Source: Ophiodon elongatus (taxonomy: Eukaryota; Chordata; Actinopteri; Perciformes; Hexagrammidae). From it: 64,000 nt of DNA. The notes beneath the pieces are model-generated. The model worked only from the letters and a program-made list of their open reading frames with translations. It was not told where the DNA came from and did no database searches. Shown in pieces: positions 1-13,604 of the stretch. A program made the position numbers and the translations under genes. The DNA is taken from the NCBI GenBank assembly GCA_016806645.1, contig JACSYO010000694.1:347001-411000 (forward strand), read 5' to 3'. Position 1 is the first letter of the stretch, and every line of letters starts with the position of its first letter.

Positions 1-2500
1 GAAAATCAAATATATCTACGATGTAATTCCACAGCCAACAGATACATGCAAGGTCTGGCTAAATTGCTCATGATGGATCTTTCAGTTGGGACTTCTACTG
101 TACAGCCTATCTATTATTTTGAAGATCCATCGTTATGACTGTCGAGTGCTCATTCTCCAAGCTAAAAGAAAAAATATATTTTTTTGAGGAATGCAATGGG
201 AGAGGCTGAGTGTTTATATTATCCATTAAGAATGATCAAGCAAAAAAGTTGCACTAAAAGCAGATTGTTGAAGAAATTGCAAGGCACACTGAACACAAAT
301 TGGTGAGTAGTCACTGATTTGGGGCCTAAAGAGTATAATAAAGTTTAATCGCAACATAATGTGTGCACATTGTGGTGTGTGCTGCAGTTGCTTTGGTGTT
401 TATACTATTTATACATTCATGCTTTCTTGCTTAGGCAATTCACTATTTTGGTATTTGTATTAATGCATGTTACACCTTTTTTAAATGTTTGTTAGCAGCT
501 TTAGTGTTAGGATCATTCCGGGTGAATTTCAATAGTGTCATACTGGGGAAGGTGGTTGCATTTTATACGTGGCAGTCTGGTGTATGCACGGGCCATAAAG
601 TGCCCATCGATACAAAGGAATATACATGGTTTGCACAAAGGGCCCAGTGGAGCAGTTTCCCTTTGGCCTGGCATGGTCTTGCTCCACCACTGATTCTTGC
701 TACAACATGGCAAAATCACCACAGTGCAACTGTGAGTAACAACAGTTAGTGACAAAACGAACATGATGGCATGCAGAGAAGTAAAACCCTTGTACCCTGA
801 GCCCTCTCTGTAGGTCTTTACTGTCTCCAGACTCAGTACGACACAACACAGGATAGCTAGCATAGCCCCATTCTGCCCATCACAGGATCCTGTTGGCTTA
901 CAAGGAGACCTAGATATGGGGAAGGCAGAGCAAACTGTAAAACAGAAAGCAAAGCAATGGCCAAAAACATAGGCCTGGACAAAAACAACCAGGGAGATCA
1001 CCTGCATAATGATTAGCTTAGGCTAATTTTTAAATTACCTTTGGCTGGCGTGTAACTATCGGGCCTACCATCAAGCAAACTGTTAAAACCCCTTCCACGA
1101 CTGAAGTGTAAAACCATAATTCACCACTCCAGAGGACCGATCTTGGAATGTGTAATGCATGGTGGTAATCCATGCCAGCAAAAGTCTGGCACAGCTTTGC
1201 TGGTTGTTGCTGAGTAGAGGGACATGAAGCAACAGTTAATTCCCAAGGTATGTTCTAATTGTGAAAAAGAATAACAGCAATAGCACTTGGTACTATTAAC
1301 AAGCTCTTATCATGTTACCCCTAGTTCTTCTGCATTATATTATGAAACCATATGGACCATGCAGAATTGAATACAAAAATAATGGCACTGGGTCATGAAT
1401 AAAGAATGATAATAACAAAAACATATCCGAATATTGAAAAAAATCAATAATAACAAAAATGTATATAGAACTGTTAGAATAAGCCAATAAGTTTACATAG
1501 CATTAATCACTGCTTTTAAAAGTGAAGTTGAAACCAAAAGTTAGCCAATATATGATGGCAGGTGAACAACACTCCAGAAAGCTATTTCATAACTTGGGGC
1601 TACATCATATTTGGTTATTGACAATGGACATTAATATGGTGAGAAGTTTTGAGCGCAGCATAAAACCTAAAGGGGCTAAAACATTGAGTCGAAATAGGAT
1701 CAATGTGATGGTGTATTTCTTCTTCTACTGCATTTTGATGAAGTAGCTGTAAAAAAGACTACGGAGATCTGAAGAAGTCCTGTACAGAGATGATGAGGGC
1801 ATGAATAACTCTCATAATTCTGATTGGCAGATATTTATTAGCTGCCAGAAATATAAGATCATTTTACTGGAGGGCTTTACATTATTGTTAGAAACCCCAG
1901 GGAATCAATGCCATGCCGTTGTACGATCATTAAGCTACATCAAGCTTTGTGACCTCCGATAGTAAAGGTCTACTAGAAAATTCTGATGTGTAAAGCACAA
2001 CCGAATTGGGAGGATTGACAGGTAAAACTGGGTATCATCAGCATCAGTGTGGAATGAGACTATCAATCCTGTATAAACTGTATAAGAAGCAAAATAATTA
2101 GAGGGTGGGTTGGATTGTACCTTGGGGATTACCACAATTCATAAAATGCTGAACATGAGACACAGTATTACATTTTATCTGAAAACTAAACAGTATGTAA
2201 GAATGAAAGAGGATACAGTATTCCCACACATGAAGGCAATTGGGGGTTCATCCCTTATATATCAGTATAGATCAATGACTTACTCCAGGATTAAAACACA
2301 ACGCTGGCCATTATATTGTACTAAACTTCAGTGTTATAGCCAAATGGGCCAATGTGTTAACTATATACTCAAGGGCCCCTTAACAACAATGGCCTGATGT
2401 ACTTAGAGCATTGCACAGCCAATGTAGAGGCGAAATCCTTCAGTGGACCACCATGGGACCTCATTTGGGAAAAAATCTGAACTGGTTAAAGGCGGGAGAG

Positions 2501-2502
<2 letters not shown>
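1..2502. other. Unassigned noncoding stretch
   Basis: I recognise no gene here. The longest open frame is on the minus strand at 513-1007 (164 codons). It is partly hydrophobic and cysteine-rich, matches no family I know and has no splice context I can defend, so I treat it as chance or as part of an unidentified repeat. A shorter plus-strand frame at 489-749 covers the same bases. Positions 71-80 and 122-131 form a 10-bp inverted repeat (GATGGATCTT/AAGATCCATC) separated by 41 bases. No element with clear ends was seen. Confidence 0.5.

Positions 2503-2563
<61 letters not shown>
2503..2563. repeat. (AT)n microsatellite
   Basis: Perfect alternating AT for about 60 bp, followed by ATAAATAAAA. 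Such tracts unwind easily and are highly polymorphic. Open frames across it encode only Tyr-Ile repeats and are artefacts. Confidence 0.97.
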
Positions 2564-2569
<6 letters not shown>

Positions 2570-3325
2570 ATAATGAATACAAGGTGTTTTTTGACTTGTA
2601 ATATGTCGAACAAATCTGCCAATGGAACAAGTAAAATTTACAAGTCAAAGAAAATTGTAATTTGTTGTAAAACTGTTGAAGTATCAGATAAAATCTGTAA
2701 TTAGAAATACTACACACGTAACTGTTGCATGAGTGTTATCAAAACTTAAAAAAAAAAAAAACACATCAGGTAAGATAATGTTACATTTCTGTGTGGAACA
2801 TAGCTTAGCTCTTAAGTAAGTTGACCAGCTAGCTAGTGTTGTATTGTGCAAGACAAGAAATGTAGTTCACTGAGCGGTTACAGATGAAACTAAAGGTTTG
2901 CAAACCAACTGCAACTTTCTTGACTTGCAAACTTTTGACTGGTACTGTATGTCATATGTGTAATTCATGGCACGATTCATTTTTTGGGATAGATTATTTT
3001 GTTGATACTTAACTGTTGATACATGGGTCTGATGACAATTGAGTAAAAAACTGGCTAGATTTACAGTAACACATTTGAAATCAATAGCATTTGTTATGTA
3101 TATTAATGGATATGTGTCACTGGCTTTGATTTGTTTTCTAAATAATTAAAATGTCACACCAGTGAGGCTTCATAACTCTGAAATGGAGAGGTTTTAGCTT
3201 TCATTCTAACTGGTCTACCACCTCCATCTTTTATCAAGGTCTCTATCCGCTGAGGCTTTTTTTACTAATAAACACTTGAGAACACAATAAAGCCTGGAAG
3301 AGAAAAAGAATGAATAACAGAGAGA
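2564..3325. other. Unassigned noncoding stretch
   Basis: AT-rich sequence with a short poly-A run near 2748-2761. No coding signal, RNA gene or recognisable repeat family was seen. Confidence 0.5.
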
Positions 3326-3352
3326 GGGGGGGGGTGTGGGGGGGGTAGGGGG
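3326..3352 (+). repeat. G-rich tract, possible G-quadruplex
   Basis: Three guanine runs of 9, 8 and 5 bases are separated by TGT and TA. The long runs can supply four or more G-triplets on the plus strand, so an intrastrand quadruplex is possible. It lies just downstream of a purine-rich AGAGAGAG stretch. Any regulatory role is inference. Confidence 0.7.
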
Positions 3353-4056
<704 letters not shown>

Positions 4057-6068
4057 ACATGTAATGCTATCTTGGACCTCTTAATGAAGTTAGAACCAGT
4101 CACAGGTGTTTAAGCCCTCGGGAGGACTGAATCTTGTCCGCTGTCAGGACACATTGTTCCACCAGTGAAGAAGAGGAGATAAAGAGATTAGAGGTTGCAC
4201 TCACAATGGCACCAAGACCTCTGAATAGACAGAGAGATAAAAGGGAAGATGGAGAAAAACAGAGACGTGTGAATGGGATAATGTGTGTCAATGACTGCTT
4301 GGTCAGCGGCCATTGTCTATGATCTCAGGGAGTTTGAAAATGGACGCAGTAGTAAAAGTGATTCCCTCGTTGCTTTTTTTACACCTGCTGTTTTAAGTAG
4401 ACGCTCCGCTGATGACACACAGTTGTGTTGTTTTAGAAGTATTAGTTTGTCTTTCAGCACTGTCCTGTCATCCCTCAACTGCATCAATAATGTTTTCTTT
4501 CTTGATAGACAACATGAGAATATTGGTTTGCCAGTGAGATGGAACAATCTGTGTACCAACTTTGTCATCCAATCCGCTCCTTCTTTTGTTTTCTGCCCCC
4601 CGAATAACCCTTTTAAATCTTACTGAAGGAAATGGGATTATTGTCGAATTGTCCAATAGCCGTTAGTTTTGATAAGAGTCTTTCAGCACTGTGAGGAAAT
4701 TGGTATTTCAGAGATTGTTGGTAATATTGTTGAAAAGTCTTTGTTGCTGCTTCTCTGTGTTTGTGTCACTTTTCACAACACATGGGGCTTGTCATATCTT
4801 TGCAATATCTGGCTTCACAAAACCAAGCCGTCAATCATGGTAAACTGGTCTCATGAAGGTCGTGATCAATTTGCTGTCAACCCTGATGATACCAATCCAG
4901 CTATGAGCACAATGTGACAAATTGACTATCACATGCCCCATAGGCCACAGCAAAGATAATGCTAACCTTACAAAATATGTTTTCATCATCCAACAGTTCA
5001 AATATTTTGAGATGGAAATAAAGTTTTTGGTGTCAAATGACTATGTATGAATTATTTTAGAATTTACACATGCAAGGTCAGTAGTAGTTTGTCCAGTAAG
5101 TCTGTAGTTATGCATAGTATTTTAGGTGTTTAAGGAGTGTTTAGGACATGTGAAAGAGATTATTGCAAAGATAAAAAATATGTAAAGAATATAAGAACAT
5201 TTTACATATACTGTTTTTTTAATATAAAAAACCCCTCAACTGCCATGTTTAACACTTACTTCACAAAAACGTTTACATACAAAATCAAAAACAAAGTAAG
5301 TGTTATTAAATTCAAAATGGATTATCAAAAATAAAGTGCAAAACATTAAACCCAACATGTAATCATGCCAATGACCATACATAGTACACTGATGCTTCCT
5401 TAATTCATTTTAACATATTGTTGTTATTATTATTATGTTTGAGTGTGTATTTTGTTTTTCAATTATAGGGCCAAGCAAGTGTCAACATTACATTACACTG
5501 TCTTCTCCTGCTCTGTCTTCTCTTGTACTTGACATTCTCAGCAGCAGTCTGTCAGTTTGTCAAGCACATTTTGCTTGGTTATAATCAGACATCAGCAAAG
5601 CGGCTACACAGAAATGTCAAGCAGGTGTATTAATAGTGAAGGAATCAATTTTACATGTTGGCAAATATAGTGCAGCAAATGGGATTTGAATTCAGGAATA
5701 GCATTGTAAAGCTTCTGTCAGAAATGAATCGACTGTGCCACGCTGCCCCAAAGCAATAGAATAGTAACAGTTTGCAGCGAAACAGAGAACATAATTCAGA
5801 GCTTATGACCTTTTTTTGTAGTATTTTTATTGGCATTCTGTTGTTCATGTAAAACTTTTGCCATATCCTGCATGTACAAACTTTGAATTCACAATACGTA
5901 GAATTTGAAAATATTATTTATTATGCAGAAAGTACTGGATGTTCTGGTGAGATACTATCACACAGCCAGACAGATGGACAGACGGACAGACGCTGAGTAT
6001 GTTTCCTGCTAGCAAAAACTGACATCTATTCAGATGATATATTGAGTGTTTGGGTTAAATAAACACAG
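4057..6068. other. Unassigned noncoding stretch
   Basis: AT-rich sequence with no recognised gene. A small degenerate GACAGACG-type tandem lies near 5965-5992. Short open frames on both strands show no domain, codon bias or splice context that I can defend. Confidence 0.5.
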
Positions 6069-7850
6069 ACTGCACACTCAGATATCGCTATATGCTGACA
6101 ATGTATTGGTTTATATTTCTGACACAGTGAAATCTGTTCCTGCATTAGTTAGAATCCAAAAGTAATTTGGTACATTCTCAGGATATAAGTATAATTTTTC
6201 CAAAAGTGAATGCTTTCCTTTAAACAATTTGGCAATAATGAATCCAGAAATGCAACTGTCTTCATATGAGTAATTCTGAATTCAAATATTATCTATATCA
6301 CTCGTAAGTTAGAACGGTTATATGATGGGAATTTCTCTCCATCAATCAATAAGATGAAGATAGACTTTGATAGATGAAAAACCATCTATGTTTCACCAAC
6401 AGGCAGAGTGAATTCTATTACGATTCTATTACCCCATTTCTTATGTTTGTTTCAATGTTCTTGCTGAAACTCTTTTTTTACAACTTTAGCATATTACATT
6501 TTTATGGGATGATAAGCAACCAAGGATAAGCAAAGTGATGCTACAAAGACATCACTCTCAAGGTAAACTCTCTATTCCTAATTTCAGATATTACTATTGG
6601 GCAGCAAATATACAGAAAATAAAATACCAGATAAAGCTCCATCAAGTAAGCTGATGTCTAAATGAAGCTAAATCTCTTGTCCATCTTCCTCTCTTCTAGC
6701 ATTGGTAACACAACATTTAAAATTCTGGCACAATTTCGTAGAAAATTTGGCATCATATATTTATTTACTCTAACTTCGATTCATGATAATCCCCCCTTTC
6801 CTCCAGCCAGACTAGACTATGCATTCTCTCTATGGCATAGTAATGGCATTTCCAACATTGTTCAATTATACATTGGTGGGGTGTTTGGAAGTTCCGGGGA
6901 TATATTCAAGTAATATATTATCCCTCAATCCCATCTGTTTCGCTATTTCCAAGTGCAACATTTTTCTAAATCTAACAACCCAATTTTCCCAATTCACTGC
7001 TAGACTCAGTGTATGAGGAAATCCTGAACACACCACCAAAGGTAAACTTATTTATATCCCAAATATATCAAATCATCAACTGAATTACTTATATTAACAT
7101 TGTCAAAATTAGTGGTTTGGGAAAAATAACTTGACATGAGCATACCAGATTCATTTTGGAACAAGACCCTAATTAGGGTCAATAAAAGCCCTTTGTGTGC
7201 ATGGTTAAATATACTACAATTCAAGGTACTGCATCGCCTGCACTACTTTATCTTAAAACTTTTAAAAATGTACCCAAAAGTAGTGGGTAGCTGCAATGTC
7301 GCAATTCACCAGCAGATCTTACACACGTTATGGTTCTGTCCACAACTGACAAATTACTGGGATGTAATATTCAAAGTCTTATCAGAGTCCCTCAATCTAA
7401 TCTTTTACCCAACGCCTGGATGTGCATCTTTGGTGTTCAGGGGGACGAAGATCAAACTTTAATAAATAAACACAAACACATAATTGCTTTCTCAACCCTT
7501 TTGGCATGATACTTTGATAAATTGAAGACTCTCTCTTTAGATCCATAACTCTTTTCTGTTACCTTGGGCATTTATATTTTTATTTTTAGATAAAAAAATG
7601 TTATATTGTTTTTCACTAATTACCTGTTTATCTGTTTTTCTTTAATACCCTACTGTATTTTATTCATTTATTTTGTGTATACTTCTTGAGTTATTAATAC
7701 TGACAGTGTGATTAGTTCTATGTTGGCAAAATTTGGAGGTAGGAATTTGAGGGGGGAACGATAGAGGGGGAGAAAATGGAAAATGACATGTACAGTGTCT
7801 GACTGTGTTCTTTGTGATTTTGAGAATAAAAATAATATACAAAAAAAGAA
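6069..7850 (+). pseudogene. Decayed L1-like LINE, C-terminal half of ORF2
   Basis: ORF2 of L1-type retrotransposons encodes endonuclease and reverse transcriptase; only the RT catalytic region onward is present. Conceptual pieces in several frames include ISLYADNVLVY at about 6082-6114, where YADN replaces the family's catalytic YADD. Others are an FSGYKYNFSKSE-like segment near 6178, KLSIPNFRYYYWAANIQK near 6560-6620, and LHTLWFCPQLTNYWD near 7320-7365. All match conserved L1 landmarks in the right order. Stops and frame changes separate them, so the copy is dead and 5'-truncated. The end is placed at the G-rich, then A-rich sequence near 7740-7850, which resembles a LINE 3' tail. Assignment to the L1/Tx1-like clade is firm; the subfamily is not determined. 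Confidence 0.88.
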
Positions 7851-9763
7851 GCACAAGGATAAACTATCTGAAGACACAATTTACAGTATATCTGAAAATG
7901 GCTTACACCTGCACCAGTTCTTTCAGGTAAGTTCAAACAATTCTGCACCAACACTGAAATGTTGGTTTCTCTTTTCTCTCCTTTTCTGTACATCAAAAGC
8001 AGTGTTAGTCTCCCCGCCTCCCCTCCCCTCCCCCAACTCAGTTATTCAGGGTATGTTAGCTGAAATCTAAAGCACACTATATACTATAACTATATAGCTA
8101 TGCTATGAAACAGCTCTTGCACCATGAAAACTAAAGAACAATTACAAAATAGCGTATTAATAAATAATTATAAAAATGTTTTTATTCAGACACAAGGCGT
8201 TGTTTTTGGTTACTGGCATTTAATTTAATAAAAAGTCTAGTGCAATATAGGGCTATATCTGAACACAAGATTGGACTCAGTACACAAGATTTCTGTGCGT
8301 GATGATTTTTATTGGTTAATGGATTAAAGAAATGCATTCAAAATACAGAATTGATTTGCAGTCTTTTTGTCTATACACATTAAATGATTAGTAACATTAA
8401 CAGTAAAATAAGGCACCAAAGTTTATCAGTATGTGATTCCTTTACTCTCATATTGACATATCGTTTTCAACTAGCCTAAACTACAACAGCATAAAACAAT
8501 TGCTGAAATTCAGTAAAGGCTTTTTGATTTTGGTGTGCCACCCCACGATTTTTGGTTGCCACCACTATGAACAATTTCTTGGGACCCCACTGCAGTCACC
8601 ACTATCCATATAGTTCATTTGAAACTCAGCGGTTTTGCTGAAAAGTGAGAGCCAAGAATTCATTCTAATTTTATGGTATTCCGCTACAGCAGATTTCAAT
8701 TTTATTAAATGCACCAGAGCAGATAGTATGGAAGGAAATTTAATAAAGCCTCACATTGTACCTCCACTGTATAATTTGAGTCTGGTGTGTATTTACAGTC
8801 ATCATGAGAATAAAAAGTGGGATAAAGGTGGGACTGAGAAGGAAAATTAAATTCAGATGCAATGACTTCTGCTGACTTGAATTTTATTCCGCCATGCTGA
8901 TTCTTTATTGTTTTTGATAATGGGTTTTGTGATGTTCATTTAAGCCAGGTGATGGTATCGTTTGTCATGTTAATTTGAAATGGGTGATGACATTTACTGT
9001 TATGTTGATTTGAGATTCTGCGGTATTGGAGCTATTTGTTATTTGATACTGCTCTGCATGACAGTAACTATCACCAGTAAATCTTTATAGAGCTGAATAA
9101 GTGTGATACTGTAGTGGCCCAAAAGCTCTGCTGAATATATTCAAGAGGTGATATTCCAGCGTGTGCTTTATTTGTTGATATGTAAACATTTTAAATAGTT
9201 GCATGTGTTTGTTTTTTCCTTCATCCCACTGGAGAATAATCATTGGGGAATTGAAACCGAGTATGTCGCCCATTATTGTAACAATGTACTGAATTGAGTG
9301 GAGATGAGAGTTCAGTTACATCTGAAGTGTGCAGGGGAGGAGGAGGAAACAAAGAGAATAAATATGAAGTAATAAATATGAGGGAGAGCGAGTGGGTGGG
9401 GAGAAGAACAATAAGAGTAAAGAGAGTTGAGATGGGGTTTCAATAATAAATAAAACAAATCTGTGTAAGTCTTGATTATATTGCTTTTCCATTTGCACAG
9501 GGGAAAACAACTGAATAATTGATCAAAATAATTCTCATGAGTTGGCTTCAGATTCATAATCTGTCTACATGTTTTTGATATTTCATTGTAGTGTAAAGGG
9601 TGTGTGACATTGTCAGATGCAGGACCTTTCTGAGGATCTAGAATGACCAATTCTACTTGCATGTTTTAGAAAAGACTAAGATTTATTTTTACTTCCTTAG
9701 TGAGGCTCATGAATTTAACGAGCGATCATAACATTTCTAATTTACAAAATCAGCAGAAGAAGT

Positions 9764-9764
<1 letters not shown>
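7851..9764. other. Unassigned noncoding stretch
   Basis: A pyrimidine-rich patch lies at 8010-8036 and a purine-rich patch at 9333-9437. Otherwise AT-rich sequence in which I see no gene, RNA or repeat with defined ends. Confidence 0.5.
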
Positions 9765-9859
<95 letters not shown>

Positions 9860-9898
9860 TGTGAGTGTGAGTGAGTGCGTGCGTGTGTGCGTGCGCGT
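9765..9898. repeat. (GT)n microsatellite with degenerate tail
   Basis: About 43 perfect GT units occupy 9765-9850. They are followed by a degenerate GA/GT/GC-containing tail to about 9898. The alternating purine-pyrimidine sequence can form Z-DNA. Confidence 0.97.
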
Positions 9899-10287
9899 CA
9901 ACGATTTGATTGCAAGTGTGTGTTATTGATGTGTCCGGGGTTCAATGTCTCACTATAGAATTGACCATTTTCAGATGTTTATTTGGCTTCATTTACAGAG
10001 TGACGGGACTGGCTGGGAACCTCTGACGGTGTGTTTGAGAAATGTCTTCCTCGTCTCCAGCAGTCCGCCTTTGGGAACTTCACAGCTACTGGAGGCAATA
10101 TAAAGCAGAGAGAAAGATAGGCCGGATGGACGAGGTAAAGATGTCAGGCGGAGATCAAAAGTGGTTGTGAAGGCTCCATAGAGACGAGAGGATTTTCGAG
10201 AAGAATCACTTCAACTTCCAAAAAGGAAGGCCGCAGAGGAAATACACCTTTGGTCAGCAGATGTTATGTTTCTATGATTCGTGTTTT
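9899..10287. other. Unassigned stretch with splice-like motifs
   Basis: Slightly richer in GC than its surroundings. A plausible acceptor (TTCATTTACAG, near 10000) and donor (GACGAG followed by GTAAAG, near 10135) bracket about 135 bp. All three forward frames of that interval contain stops, so a coding exon is excluded. A noncoding exon cannot be judged from sequence alone. Confidence 0.35.
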
Positions 10288-10495
10288 AAAGGTGCAATGT
10301 GTATGGCCATCATTTTAATTCCTAAACAAAAATGATTGAACTAACATTATCAACAGAATGTGAGGAGGTTACAGTGTTGATGTTATGTCAAAGATGTCGG
10401 TGTATTGTGTTGCAGAAATATCCACTGAAATGAGCATGTTAACCGGCTAGCCCCGGCCCGTCTTGTAATACCACTTGTACCTCAGTTATATAATT
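10288..10495. repeat. Probable dispersed teleost repeat, class unknown
   Basis: This interval, from AAAGGTGCAATGTGTA through a GC-rich block containing CCGGCTAGCCCCGGCCCG, resembles a sequence I associate with many fish loci. Recognition is from memory of its general appearance. I see no terminal inverted repeats or target duplication, so the class (possibly a nonautonomous DNA transposon) is open. Confidence 0.45.
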
Positions 10496-13400
10496 ATGTA
10501 TTTTATATCTTTACTTTTCAATGACTTACTTATTATACTTGTTTTGTCTTTTATTGATGCCTCTTCTTGTTGCACTATCCCCTTTGCAGCTGTAACACTG
10601 CAAATTTCTCCGTGGGACTTATAACTAAACAACACTTGAACAATATCAATATTGTGACAACTACTGGCCAGAAAATTGTGCAAACCTTTTCTTCAAATGC
10701 CTTTTCAAATAATTAATGCCGTCTTCCATTCAACTACAGACAAATTGGGGCAGCAAGTGAATGAACAGAAAGCAAAAGTGGGCAATTTCCTGAAAAGAGA
10801 GGTTTACTGGATATCCATCGTCTGCACTCTATAGCGAGGACGTCTTAACAAGGACATAAATATCATAGTCTCATAGACCTCTGATCAGGGGCTGTGAATG
10901 ACAGTTTGTTAGGCCAATAAGACTGCATAATAGGTTCTGTTTTTGATGACTGTTTTTTTACAAAGTAAGGTCATAACTTAGCTCGCACAGTAAATGTCTG
11001 TGAGCAGCCTGCTGCTGTGTGCATGTACCTTTGATTCATTCGCTGTGTTGAAGCCTGCTGAACCAACAATAGTCCCTCAGCTGTCCTTATAAGTGACCTG
11101 GTCCTTTATCAGACCTATAAAAGACTGAATCAAGTTATTATAGAGATTAACCCGACCTGTGTCTTTTGAGGGCAAAATATAAACCACATTCTTGGCACTC
11201 TTGACTGAAGTGACAAGAAGTGAACTGCCATTTGAAAGACGGTGGTTCACATCTCAAGACTGTTGAAGATCAAACGGTGCATGAAAGTAACCGCTGCCTT
11301 TACTTTTTTTCGAAAATGTCTGAGTGCAGGCTCCCGTGGAACCACATTCGGTATCAAGGGCTACAAAATGTTATAAAAACGTTTTTTATGATGGCAGAAC
11401 TTTGACGGAGCAGCTGAACTGCATGTGAAATTAGAAAGCTGTGAAATGAAACTGGGAGGGCACTGAGGCAGTTTGCTTATTTGAAGTTAAGTGAGGACAA
11501 AAGAATGAAGAAAAAAGAGCAATGGTTTGTTGGCTAATGCATTTTACATTCAAACTCTGCATTTCCAAGTGACTTTTGATGGGTTTTGATTCCTCTAATG
11601 ATTTCATGTCATGCAATGTTTGACTTTTATCTGTGTAATTTCCCCTTGGGTGTGATAGTGGCTTAACTTGTTCTACCCTATCCTATTTTTGAGGTCTCCG
11701 CCCGAAAAAAAGCATGCCCATACTAAAATTAAGTACAACTCTGCAACCACAAAGTCTATTTGAATAATGTTGGTGTTATTATAATGGTAATAATTGTGAG
11801 GTTTTTTAAATAATGTGTAAATATCAATATATATGTCACTGGTTAAAAGTAAATGAAGATGGAACACAGAAAAATGAAAAGATTTCAGGTTCGCCTATAA
11901 AAAAAAGCACTTTCAGGATGATCATCACTTTAGAATAATGCAGTTGCAGGTTTAAAACTATTTCATATCATAGCACAATATGTGAACACTCTCTCTGCAC
12001 TGTGTGACTTTGAATAAAGTGAAGCAGAAAACAACAAAAGAGTTTTTAGTACAGACAGGTCAGAAAAATCCTCTGAAAATTTGGATTTATTTCTTAATTT
12101 ATTTCTTAATTTCTTTTACCAAAACTATTTGTTTTACTTATTTTTTCACTAATTATGTTTAAAACATCCATATACAGCATTGACATACACAATGCCAAAC
12201 TAATAGAAGGTTTTTTGCTCTGGAATCTCTCTAAAATGCATATTTATGTTCTCAAAATCAGAGTTCTAGAGAGTAAAAAGGCTGTTAATTTTTCTGTCAA
12301 TGGTTTACAGGTTCGAGGAAGACCTCCTGTTCACGATCAAAGATATGTTTACACCAGCCAATAAGAGTCAGTCAGGCAAGCAGATGCTAATGTGATTGGC
12401 CATAGGATGGGTGGTTCCCCTCCCCCATATGTAAATTGTCAGTCACAGAAGCTTTCTTTTCTTTTTTTCCATTGGCTTCTTTGTCCTTCGTTCAGTCCTG
12501 CAGGAGTATCATTCATTCGTTTTTCAGCATTTCATGACGAAGTAAGGAGCTTTTTTAACTTATGTTTCTATTTCATAATTGTCTGAGGCTGGAGTTCTTT
12601 GGCTGATATCTTTCTGAGGCTGCGGTCTATAGGGATTTGAGTGCTATGTGCGGAATCCCTGCCTTCTTGGCATTGTTTAGCGTGGTCCCAAGCCTATGTA
12701 GCATAAAGCTAACTCGCGGTAGGTCGACATATGCTCAGCAAGTCCAGTGGCTGGCGAGATATGAATATGAATATTTGGTTATGCATTTGGTTGGTCTTGT
12801 TTAGTTGTGTTTGGAGCACGTACAAATGGCTTACATGAGCTTGTAGCCCGGATTCTTTCTGTTATTCTGATAGGCAACATCATTATATTTGTTCTTGATT
12901 AGTGTCTTCTCTCCCAGGGGGAACCCCAACGTTTTTACCAATGGGCACCCCTCGGCCCCACAGGTGGGACCGTCGGGTGGAACAGATGCATGCCCCTAAC
13001 ATTTTTGGTTCGAATTACATTCCCCTGTGACTTTCCACAATGTGTTCTTCTTTGACTGTATAATATCTAATAATCTAAATAAGGGTGAAAACGCATTAAG
13101 CGTTCATGACCAAAAATAAGTAAAATGGTTAACATTATACCTGCTGATCCTCTGCATGTTATCATTGTAATTTCAGCCCTGTCTCCTACACAATTCCATT
13201 TCTATACAACTAAACTACATGTTCAATTACGTCTCAGGGAAACATATTTTTGGCGCCATTAAGGTCCCAGTTTTAAACATGCGATTAACGGTTAAATTGT
13301 AATAAAAAAGAAAATGGAACAAAAATCACTTGGTTATGTTGAGGCAAAAAAAACAAAAAACAGCCTTGTTAGGTTTGGTAAAATGGTGTAGCTCGAAAAA

Positions 13401-13604
13401 AGAAATAAGAGCGAGCCACTCTTTTTTAAATATTCCCTGCCTTAAAAACTACATCCAACAGAGTTAATGTGACATTGTCATACCGTATACAATATCCTTA
13501 GCTGGTAATATCAACCAAGAACACAAAATAATGGAAAATACATTCAGAAAAATGTCATCACTAACTGTAATGATTGAAGTGAGATGCTGTCTCTGACACA
13601 TGCA
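10496..13604. other. Unassigned noncoding stretch
   Basis: Mostly AT-rich unique-looking sequence. A 12-bp tandem of a TTTATTTCTTAA type is at about 12090-12115. The interval 12560-13010 is richer in GC and CpG, including CCCAGGGGGAACCCC at 12914-12928, and may be part of an old mobile element. I cannot name it, and no open frame there is meaningful. Confidence 0.45.

Noticed and set aside
2403..2717. Open frames on both strands across the AT repeat
   Set aside because: They exist only because the microsatellite has no stop codons. They encode Tyr-Ile repeats with no domain.
9999..10140. Possible internal coding exon between TTTACAG and GTAAAG
   Set aside because: All three forward frames contain stops within the interval.
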